Origin: Paramecium tetraurelia
Lineage: Eukaryota > Ciliophora > Oligohymenophorea > Peniculida > Parameciidae
Length of the DNA: 64,000 nt
Direction: 5' to 3'
Assembly (NCBI RefSeq): GCF_000165425.1
Contig: NW_001799511.1
Location: 5,509 to 69,508 of the forward strand
Below are positions 35,204-45,996 of the stretch, piece by piece; the first letter of the stretch is position 1, and each line of letters starts with the position of its first letter. Position numbers and translations under genes: made by a program. The notes under the pieces are model-generated. The model did no database searches. It was given only the letters and a program-made list of their open reading frames with translations, and was not told where the DNA came from.

Positions 35204-36548
35204 TCATTATTATTATTTTAATTTTTATAATGCTCTTTACTAATAATGAGCAATGTATTCCTTTGCTGGACAATATCTTTGTCTTTTTGGAGTGTATTCC
35301 GTATTCACCAGACTTTTATATTGAGTATCATATTTCGGACTTCTTCCATAATCATTGATTTTATCACTCTCCAATTTTGGATTCTTTTGAATTCTGAATG
35401 GTTGATATGCCAATTGAGTTTAAGATTACGAGACAAAGGGTTATCCGGTAGGTAAAGGAGTTCTTAAATAATTCATTTCATTACAATTCAGTGACCATCT
35501 TTAACGAATCACTGGGTTTTTAATAGGGTTTGTTTGCAAATGAGTCTTAATACAAAGATTGGGCTGTGAATGGGATTTGATCACTCACACTTTAATGAAC
35601 AGGTCTTTTAAAATGAGCAGTTTCAGGTGGTCCCCAAAATTTAAATTGAGTCTAAATATCACTTTTAATAAGTTACTTTGTAACTACTGTTGCCCAAAAA
35701 ATCGCCTCGATGCTCTTGAGATTATGGTCTAAGCATTTCTTATACAGGCACTTTGAATTGTTTGTATGATGTCTATATAGATTTTAGATAGGTTACTTAA
35801 TGCAAACTTTGTTGATCAATCGGTTTTTGATTGCAAAATTGAGTTGAGTAATACGTTTAATTTAATGGTCTTAGAGCATTGAATCCTGTTTGTTTATGTA
35901 GGAAATCCTTGCCATAAACAGTATTTTGAGAAGAGGAATAATTCAATTTACAAGTTTTAGAGAAATTACATTTACACTAACCACATTCGCATTTATAACA
36001 AGCACAAAATCCTTGAAATTAATTCATTCCAAATACCTAATTAATGATGGAAATAATCTGGATTGTCATTGATTAGCTTAGGAATGTTGACGCTTTAAAT
36101 GTCTGGCAAAATTAATTTCCAAATTGGATGATCCAATGGAATTTCATCCACATAATTGTATTATTAATTGATTGGTTAAAAGTCTTCTATCAAATTTTCT
36201 TGACTCTTAAATCGTAATAAACTTTCTGATTTTGGAGTTCTAAGTCTGGATGCAGCTTTTTCTCGAGTTTCAGGTCTTTCCTAGACGACTTAAGTTCCAC
36301 TTTTTTATTTTGATTATTGAGTGTCTGGTCGTGCCTGCATAAGAGACTTGCAAGTTTCAATTATTTATTCCTCCACATTATTGTCTGGTTATCTAATGAT
36401 TCTCGAACCCAAACCAGTTTATTTTCTCAAGACTTGATATTTGACCAATCTTGGTTTATTTGTAAAGTTTTAACTATTGTTCGATTAGAATGTATATAAT
36501 TTAGTATTTTCTAAATATGTTAATAAAACTACATCCTTGCGAGCTCAT
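35204..36548 (-). CDS. SAXO-like stabiliser of axonemal microtubules
   Basis: A 416-residue protein needing four introns at 36511-36532, 36012-36036, 35652-35676 and 35463-35484 (22, 25, 25 and 22 nt). In the middle, CACYKCECGQCKC matches the cysteine-rich signature that opens SAXO/FAM154 proteins. Downstream come short repeated motifs with tyrosine and proline spacing typical of this family: NTVYGKDFL, TYYSTQF, GDFLGNSSYK, KYDTQYKSLVNTEY. SAXO proteins bind and stabilise microtubules of cilia and basal bodies, inside or on the doublets. Unusually the cysteine signature lies near residue 195, not at the N-terminus, after a basic glutamine-rich extension. The frame closes exactly. The family call rests on motif order, so it is good but not certain. 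Confidence 0.72.
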
Positions 36549-36832
36549 TAGATATTTCTTAATATATTTATTAAATTTATTTTCTTCTTTTTTTCATTAT
36601 ATTTTATATCAAAACATGCTTATTAAGTATCTTCTAAATTTACTATATCAACATCTACGTATAATGGATATTGAAACAAGATTGTCTGAAATACATCTTT
36701 ATTTGGATTTTGAATTACATTTTATTAGAGAAATATAAAGAATACGCATCTGACATACAATAATCTAAATCTAAATTGACTAATATTCAAATTTATGTAT
36801 TATTGAGTTTAGTCTAAAAATTATATATATAA

Positions 36833-37625
36833 ATGATTATTTAACATAAATTGCCTGGATAATTGAATACAGAGAAAAATCAAATCTCCCCTAATCACCA
36901 TTTCTCAGAATATTTTACAGAATTTAAAAATAAAAGGTACTGCAAAGCCAAAAGAATAAATCCTCCTCAGGAATTTAAAGATAAAAATCCAATGTTCAAG
37001 CTGGAATCAACTAAATAAGTATTTGCATTAACATTCACTTAGATAGAATACTATGATAAAACTACCCATCACTTAGTAAGACCGCAAACTGCTTGCCTTC
37101 CAGATAACAAAAGGATTAAAGAATGCTTTTCTCATAATACTACTTATCAAAAATTGCATGATGAAAAACCAAATTGTATTGCTACAATTTATCGTTTATT
37201 AGTCGATGAACCATACTAATTGAAGTTGGATTATCCTTAAACTATAATGGAAGGAACTAAATTAGATGCATCATCAGAGTATCAGAGATAATATCGATCT
37301 TTGACTCCTGAAAAAGACCTAATTTTTGGAGGAAAAAGCATTTTCAAGTAATTCATCCATCTCTTACAACTCTAGTAATCCAATTAGTCCCAACGTAGCA
37401 TTATTTCGATAGAGTGAGTCACATAGGTTTTTTAAATCTATAAAAATTAAATAACATAGAATAGTCTAACCTTCTTTAGCCAAAAAACTTGCATTAGATA
37501 CTTCCTTAACAATACCCAATATTCCAACTTTCTTGGGGCAATATGAAACTGTTAGCAAACGAGATTTTTCAGAGAAAAAAATCAAAGAAATCCCAAAAAG
37601 ATTTAAATTTAATCAGCAAAATTGA
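36833..37625 (+). CDS. Unknown protein, frame disrupted once
   Basis: The frame from ATG 36833 runs about 160 codons (YFTEFKNKRYCKAKR, later CIATIYRLLVDEPYQ). The protein-like sequence then continues in the next frame from about 37310 to TGA 37625 (EEKAFSSNSSISYNSSNP, later LGQYETVSKRDF). The change can be explained by one extra A in a run of five near 37312, or by a 70-nt GT-AG intron starting at 37279, which would be long for this genome. The ending is serine-rich and basic. I recognise no family. It may be an active gene with an unusual intron, a recent frameshift, or a sequencing slip. It is divergent from the SAXO-like gene, with 284 bases between starts. Confidence 0.5.
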
Positions 37626-37766
37626 ATTTCAATTATATCTTAACTAAAATACAAATATTATTTTATATTTTTTTGAATTCAATTCAAAATCTAATCAATA
37701 TATAAATTGTAGAAATCGTTATTGTTTGTAGATATTTATTAAATTAGTTTTTCAAGCTAGAGAAAA

Positions 37767-38745
37767 ATGAAATCAAAAGACATAGAGCAAAACAGCAAAG
37801 TCAATAATATAAAAACAATTCCAATCGATTCAGCGTAGGATTGCAAGAAATACTAACATGCTAATACTTAAATTTATCAGTAGTAAATCAACCATTCCTG
37901 CATAGAATCAAACAAGCATTTCTCAGTCCCAAATTATTACAAAAGTTTTTAAACTCAGAATATTTAGTTGTATTTGCCTCTACGTGTTAAAACAGTAAGG
38001 GATTAACTGTTAGTAGAAAAAGAAATTATTGAGAAGGTCTACTAATTCGAAGATTCAACAGAGTGGTTCAAAGGTATATTAATTATGCAACTCAAATTTG
38101 GTTACTGTAAATATTACAAGAAGAAGCAATATTATTATGAGGATATTTTTGTTGTGGACTCAAACTTGGAAAAGGTCTGATTGTCTATGAAGATGGAACA
38201 CATTACGTAAATATTATACTTAATTCTAGTAAGGAGACTTTTTTGCTGACAAAATTCTTGGGGATAATTGTACGTTTCAAGACTTTGAGGATGTATGCCC
38301 CAAAAACTAAAAATTGTAAAAAACAACAAAATTAGAATTTCCTAACGGGGCTATTTATGAGGGTTAGTTTTTAGATGGGAAAAGACATGGAAAAGGGATA
38401 TACACTTGGAAGGATGGTATTAAATATGAAGGACAATTTGAAAATGATAAAATCAATGGATTTGGAATCATGGAATATACCGATAGTCGAAAATACAAAG
38501 GGGAATGAGTGAATGGAGAGATGGAAGAGTTTGGACATTTTATATGGCCAAACTCAGAAGTGTATAAGGGATCTCATCACTAAAGTAAGAAAAATGGATT
38601 TGGAGTGTTTAAATATTTTAGCGGAATAATATATTATGGAGGATTTGTTAATGGGTTGAATCATGGTACTGCTGTCCTAATGTAATATAATCATCACCTA
38701 AAATTTCAAAGCAGGAGGAAGGTTTATAAATAGAATGAATAATAA
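37767..38745 (+). pseudogene. MORN-repeat protein gene with disrupted frame
   Basis: The protein begins MKSKDIEQNSKV and carries about 100 non-repeat residues before MORN repeats: GLKLGKGLIVYEDG, AIYEGQFLDGKRHGKG, IYTWKDGIKYEGQFENDK, INGFGIMEYTDSRKYKGE, and KNGFGVFKYFSGIIYYGG. A 23-nt intron at 38193-38215 is normal. The gene is nevertheless damaged. Between 38066 and 38135 the frame shifts and a TGA intervenes, unless a 68-nt intron is assumed. At 38506-38508 a TGA stands exactly where MORN repeats have tryptophan (KYKGEW). MORN proteins usually sit under membranes or in cortical structures. Because most repeats are well kept, decay looks recent; readthrough at the TGA cannot be excluded. 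Confidence 0.6.
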
Positions 38746-39210
38746 TTTCACAATATTTTATTTCTTTTTAGTTTATTAAAAAATTCCTTTTTTAAATTTT
38801 ATCAATTAGTTGACAACATTTTTTTAATATTCAATCATTGGATTGGATGTAACTTTCAAAATAAAATCAATACTCAGATTTCAAGCTATTTACTAAATCA
38901 ATTTTATAAATAAGATAAGTCAATGAATTGGAAGATATACTTGGGAAAATAGACCTAATTATAAATAATGGGTTTTATTAACAATAAATTGATTTGATAT
39001 ATTTATGATAGTTTTTAAACAGATATTATGGAAATGGTTGAATCAGAATATCTTACTTAATTTGTATACTTATATTACATATAATTATAAGTGCAAGAAT
39101 CTCATAGGTGGATTGTATGAACATTTAACACATAATTTAAGAATTATATATTTGATGTAAAGATGAAAGATGATGTTGTCTTGATTTATGAGTTTTGTGT
39201 TAAATAATTA
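38746..39210. other. AT-rich spacer between convergent genes
   Basis: About 465 bases between the end of the MORN gene and the stop of the trichocyst protein gene. The MORN frame happens to stay open for some distance but shows no repeat or conserved pattern. Nothing else is recognised. Confidence 0.45.
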
Positions 39211-40353
39211 TCATATCTTAATATTCGAAAAATCAGCACTTTTAACAACCTTTTCAGCTGATTCAGCAACTTCTTATTCTCTGATATACTCGTTTTTCAT
39301 GTCTTAATATATTTTAGTTTCTTCAGCATAGCTATCATTTTCTATGTTTAATTGGGATTAGAATCTTTATCTGTCTGCATCTCTTTAAGCTGAGTATTCT
39401 GTTAATTCATTGATTTTAGCTAATTATAACATTTGAGATAGATACTTATGGTTGCTTCTAAATCGACTGTGATTTTGCTGATTTATTTACCAAATTCAGA
39501 AAATTCATGATCTAATTATTCAACTCTTTCCTCGAATTCTTTTTAATTTTCGGCTTCTTATGCTGTGGCATCATTGATTGCATCTACAATTGCATTTCTA
39601 AACTCATTCAATTTATCTAAGATAGTTCCAACAATATCTTAATTTGAGAAATTTTATTCATTTGCTAATTAAATTAAAGCCTTTATTAATGGTCCATGTT
39701 TGCTGTGAGCTCTGATTCTTTGTTCAATCATGTTTAATTGAACATGAATTTTTCTAATATTTGATGTTGAAACTTATTCAAGGGATTAGTTTCTTAAACT
39801 GTAAAGTAATTACAAAGCTTGATCTGTTGATTCAACAGCTAAATTATAATCTGCAAGTTGAGCTTCGAATTCTTCTTTTTCATTTTCTCTCTTTAATTCT
39901 ACTTCAGCCAAAGTCTTTCTAGATGAATGTAATTTAATATTTATACCTATTAGCCTCTTAATAGTCTTGAATTTATTCAATTTTGTTTTTTAGGTTTTCT
40001 CTTCTTGGGTAAAGTAAGTTTTCAAGAGTGTCTTAAGTTCTTTGATAATCAACGAAAGCCTAATTGATTTCTTATTCCAAAGTTGTCACGATTTTGTGAT
40101 GTTCATTAGTTCTTTATCCAAAATTAAATTCCAAAACATCTAATTCCTCTTATAAATCAGCTACTAAGTCTTCTATAGCCTAGACTAACTCATCAACAGG
40201 TCCTTATGATTATGAATGCAATGCCATCATAGATAACAAAGTTTATCCCCATTTAGATTTATGCAAGTCTTCCACATGCTTATGAATTGTTTTTTTATCG
40301 AAATGGGCTGCCAAGCTGAAAGTTAGCAATAATGCTATGATGATAACCTTCAT
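39211..40353 (-). CDS. Trichocyst matrix protein (TMP) precursor
   Basis: A 362-residue secretory-granule protein. It starts with a signal peptide (MKVIIIALLLTFSLAAH). A pro-region containing SKWGQTLLSMMALHS and GPVDELVQAIEDLVADL follows, typical of Paramecium TMP precursors. The rest is heptad-rich helix (QLNIENDSYAEETKIYQDM), built to crystallise in the trichocyst core. Introns at 39919-39946 and 39420-39445 (28 and 26 nt) restore the frame. TMPs are cleaved during maturation and expand on calcium-triggered release; the internal halves should correspond to the mature chains. There are no cysteines in the helical parts, as expected. This is strong evidence for Paramecium. The TMP subfamily is not determined. 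Confidence 0.88.
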
Positions 40354-41080
40354 TAATTTATATATAAATTAAAAACGAATTCTAAAGCATTTTATTATTA
40401 TTATATTTTTAACTTACTTCAATTTACTACAATGATTAAATCATATTAAACCCAGATAAATTGGACATATGTTTGTTAACTTAACATCTATTATTATTAA
40501 AACGATAGAACTCAGGTTAGTCTTAAGTAAATTTTCATAAGAAATCTAATTAAGATGGAAATCTAGTAATCACATATCTATAAAATATTAGTAGAGGAAT
40601 AAGAATGTTAAATTTTGATAGTAAATTTTCGAGAAAGAAGTCATTAATCGTAATTAGATTAAAATTATTTTTCTTGTCAAATTAAATATAACCGTTAATC
40701 AGTAATTAACCAAATCTACAAAGTGAATATCTTGTATTCATGATCATACATGAATGTTGTTTAGTAAAATTGGAATAGTAGAAAATTGATTCAAAAGATT
40801 TTGAAGAAATATTTAGCTACTAATGGAAGATTCAACTTAGCAATAATCTAAAAATTAATCAACATAGTTTATTATAATATAAGTAGCTAAGAGTTAGATT
40901 TGGATTTAAGTAAATTGTATAACAATCTAAATCAAAATATTGTAGATTTAAGATGAAGTAATAATGCTTGAATTGACTTCTACAATTTTTCATCACAAAT
41001 CAAATAAAATAATCAAACAAAAGCATCAAAAAAGGATATCTATCTTTAATCTATAAAGTAAAATAAAATCATAAGTTTGT
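40354..41080. other. AT-rich region, no supported gene
   Basis: About 730 bases with low GC. A plus-strand open frame (40823-41095, 90 codons, beginning MEDSTQQQSKNQS) avoids TGA but has low complexity and no relative I recognise. The region should include the trichocyst gene's promoter next to 40353. No site can be named with confidence. Confidence 0.4.
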
Positions 41081-42010
41081 TCATTCATAGAATGAAGATC
41101 TAAAAGATCTAAGTGATCTCATTTATTTATTATGAATGAATTGTCTTTCTGAGTTGTTGTTACTGAGTATTATTTTCTCCTATTATTCAAACTATATTTT
41201 TCTAGGAGATATAAAATAACTATTTTTATTTATTTTTTTCATTCTTTCTTTCAGGAGTTCAAATTTTTTTTCATCATCTTCCTTAATCTTCTAATTTTTT
41301 ATGATTTTTCTGTGTTAAAATATTTTGTGTATATCTTCCTTGCATCTTTGATTACTCGCATTCTTATTATGAGGTTAAATGATTTTGTTATTATTACTGC
41401 TATAAATGCTTGGTTCATGCCTTATCATTGTGCTTTTGCTTCTCTAGATCTTGCTTTTTTCCTCTTCCAAAAAATTTAAACTTTAACTTATTAATTAGTA
41501 GATAAGTTTCCCTAAAGAATTTTGCTATTGAGGTATTAAATGATAAAGCTTTTTGCACAAAATAATATTTGCATAATCAATTTTCTTCTCGATAATAGTC
41601 TCCACCATCTAGGGTAAACTGCAGCTCATCAATAATTGAGCCAAAAGCCAATCCTATATTTTTACTCCTTTAACTAACAAGATGAAAGCCTGAACACATA
41701 AGAAAACATCTGTCGCAGGTTTTGCAATCTAAGTTTCAATGAAAAAACTATTACAAGAAACTTGTTTTTATTTAGTTATCTAGCCAACTATCTCAAAGTT
41801 TCCTAAGACATTTGCAAGATAATTAATATTATAAAAAATAATCCAAATAGAAATTATGCATTATGTGAGACATTTGAATCCATAATTGCAATAAACACCT
41901 TGGAACCATCATTCCAATTAATATCAATCAAATAACTAATTATTTGGATAGTTTTTCTTTGTATATTAAAATTATATCAGCAATAATGAGTCTTGCAATT
42001 CGTATTATGA
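41081..42010 (-). pseudogene. Decayed histidine-kinase/PAS-like remnant
   Basis: Near 41900-41980 the minus strand reads QRKTIQIISYLIDINWNDG, then SKVFIAIMDSNVSHNAQF. This is like the PAS-type segment found upstream of the histidine box in some ciliate kinases. A piece that should precede it (LQDSLLL) is one base out of frame. Beyond it, three frames each look partly protein-like (QETLRQLARQLNKNKF; LGNFEIVGQITKQKQV; TCDRCFLMCSGF). One frame stays open for about 290 codons to a TGA at 41081-41083, ending in a charged tail (DDEKKFELLKERMKK). No set of short introns that I tried gives a single continuous kinase. I read this as a decaying kinase-like gene, possibly with an active downstream part. 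The assignment is tentative. Confidence 0.35.
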
Positions 42011-42167
42011 TAATATAATCACCAAGATTTATTAATTAAATGCTAAATACATATTAGATATGAAGTAATTAAGATGATGAAAAATAAGAAGACTTTTATA
42101 AAATAAGGAATGAATTAAAGATGATGATTAAATGTAAATTAAGTTATTATCAATAAAATTAAATAAA

Positions 42168-43075
42168 TCATTACAATTTATTGAAATAAATAATTAAATC
42201 AATTACGATGATTGTCATATTGTCTTTTTTATAATTAGTTTATTATTTTTATGCTGATTCTAGTAGATATTGTGAAAGACCTTCTTTCTCTTTAAAATTC
42301 TCCCAATTCATGAGAAGATTCTGAAGTGTTTAGATGGTAATGACATCCCAAAAACCATCGGTGGCTAGAATTAAATATTTAGAGTTTTCGGTCAACTACA
42401 ATTTAGTGATTTCAGGGATGGCAGTTAATCCATGTTCTACGTACTTTGGATCACCAAAAGATCTGCTTACTGCCAATTCTCCATTAATTCTAGCCTAATT
42501 TCTTTTTAATTGTGTTTATACTTAATGGTCAAAACAAATCCGTGGTTGTCAATAATTCTTTTTGACTCATCCACTCTATCAGGCTTATGTTCCTAATTTA
42601 ATTTAGTGATTTAGAAATCTTTATCAATCAATACGCAGGCACTGTCACCAACATTGATTACAAATAACTCTTTACCTACATTGATAACACAAAGAGCAGT
42701 GGAGCCTCCGTCTTTCATCAACAGATGTTACTATTTCAGAATGTCAATATTCATTTAATTAAAACCTAATTTATATAAGGGTTATCAATACTCTCTAAAA
42801 TGGCCTACTCAATATCAACATTGAAAAACTAATTATTTTTCAAACGATAGTGCAGTTGTTCTCGAAGTAACTTGGACACATATGACCCACCATGCCCATC
42901 AAAGACCCCAAAATAAAATTACTATTATTTTCCATCAAAGTCTGCGATGGCTTAAAACTAGTCAGTTATTGCAATTACAACATACCCTATCTTCCATAGT
43001 GATTCTTCCACATCTTTTAGCACTAACCTCACCATAAGTTATATTGTCGATCTTTAATTACATCGAAATAGTCAT
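42168..43075 (-). CDS. PP2C-family serine/threonine phosphatase
   Basis: A 277-residue metal-dependent phosphatase. The family motifs occur in order: RITMEDRFQAIADFDGK, GVFDGHGGSYVSK, KDGGSTALCVI, VINVGDSACVL, LAVSRSFGDPKY, LATDGFWDVIT and KKDNMTIIV. The aspartates that hold the two manganese or magnesium ions (DFDGK, DGHGG, DGFWD, DNMT) are present. Introns at 42958-42985, 42766-42791 and 42502-42521 (28, 26 and 20 nt) restore the frame. The protein is near the minimal catalytic size, without extra domains. In Paramecium, PP2C enzymes help reset ciliary beating; that role is only a possibility here. A shorter start at 43063 is also in frame. The gene follows the CDPK gene in the same direction, 154 bases away. 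Confidence 0.93.
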
Positions 43076-43229
43076 AATATTCCCTCAGATAGCCAATAAA
43101 AAGTATACTTGCCATCACTGTCTAAGTAAGGGGAAGTTTTCTCTGAAGAACTCGAGCTCGTTAATTCGATTTTTAACTTATAAGTCTTTTTCATGCAGTG
43201 CAACCAATTTATAAAATAATAATATAAAA

Positions 43230-44720
<1,491 letters not shown>

Positions 44721-44730
44721 AAATTTATTA

Positions 44731-45912
44731 ATGGCCCAATTGACTCGTATCAGTTCAAGTTTGAAAATGGGAATTGTGGGCATGGCCAACGTCGGTAAGG
44801 TAACATAATTCAATTCTATGAAGAGTTCTACATTCAACATGTTGAGCAAACAATCAGTGCCAGCTGAAAACTTCCCATTTTGCACCATTGATCCAAATTA
44901 AGCAGTAGTCAAGGTCCCTGATCCCAGATTTGATTATCTATGTTAGATTTTCAAACCCAAGTCACAGGTCTTCTCTACTCTAAGTATTATCGATATTGCA
45001 GGGTAATCATGAAAATAATAATAGTTTAGTGAAAGGAGCATCTGAAGGATATGGATTAGGAAATGAATTTTTGGCTCACATCCAAGCTGTTGATGGGTTG
45101 TATCAGGTTGTGAGAGCATTTGAGAAGGAGAAAATTGTACATACTGAAGGCACCATGGATCCAATAAGAGATTTATAGATTATTTCAGAAGAATTAATGG
45201 CCAAGGATTATCAGTTTGTTTCAAAGAGAGTCGATGAATACAGCAAAAAAATTAAAAAGTATGAAGCTAATAAAAATGTTTCAGTCGAAGCCAGAGAAAT
45301 GGTAGAATAATATAAAGTCTTACAAAAATGCGATGAACTATTGAAAAAGAAATAATGGGTTCGATATCAAAAATGGACTGATTAAGAATAAATACAATTA
45401 AGGAAAATTTAATTATTAACTGCAAAGCCATCCATTTACTTAATAAATTTATCCAAAGAGGATCATGATGCCTATGCAGCTAAGAAACAAAATAAGTATG
45501 CAAAACCTATTGAATAATGGGTATCCAAAAATAGTCCAGACAGCAAAATAGTCTATTACTCTGTTGAAAATCAGGACGAATAATAATTATTAGATCAAAT
45601 TATCATTGCAGGATACGATTTATTAGGTTTGATCAGATTTTTCACTGTTGGTTCTGATGAAGTTAGAAGTTGGACTGTCAAGAAAAACATCAAAGCACCT
45701 CAAGCAGCTGCTGTCATTCATTCAGATTTTGAAAAAGTATTATTTATAATAATAAGGGATTTGTTAATGCTGAAGTCATGTCTTTTGAAAAATTCAAAAA
45801 GCTTGGGGATAATGCTTTGGATGTCTATGAAAAGAAGTTTTCAAAAGAAGGAAAAGATTACATCGTGAAAGACGGTGATATTATCCACTTTAAAACCAAG
45901 TCATTTAAATGA
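44731..45912 (+). CDS. OLA1: Obg-like ATPase 1 (OLA1/YchF)
   Basis: A 371-residue P-loop protein of the universally conserved OLA1/YchF group, which hydrolyses ATP more readily than GTP and acts in translation and stress responses. The Walker A motif is GMANVGKSS, G3 is DIAG followed by [12 protein letters not shown], and NLSKEDH replaces the classic NKxD, as in the group. The C-terminal TGS-like domain includes [28 protein letters not shown] and [12 protein letters not shown]. Introns at 44800-44823, 45003-45024 and 45737-45756 (24, 22 and 20 nt) restore the frame. The first lies inside Walker A, between K and S, keeps the frame and contains no stop. The protein is shorter than animal OLA1 (about 396) mainly at the N-terminus. 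Confidence 0.95.
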
Positions 45913-45996
45913 GTCTAAGTGTTTGTTTATATTTATAATTGTTAATTTAGAATATTATAATAGTCTTATATCTTATACTTTTGAACTATATAGATA

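Noticed and set aside
35246-35455. Plus-strand hydrophobic open frame that looks like a small membrane protein
   Set aside because: It is the antisense of the last exon of the SAXO-like gene, whose frame closes exactly through four introns.
36317-36738. Two plus-strand open frames with hydrophobic composition
   Set aside because: They lie antisense to the first exons and promoter of the SAXO-like gene and have no family signature.
40823-41095. 90-residue plus-strand frame rich in glutamine and isoleucine
   Set aside because: Low complexity in very AT-rich DNA and overlapping the opposite-strand remnant; no conserved motif.
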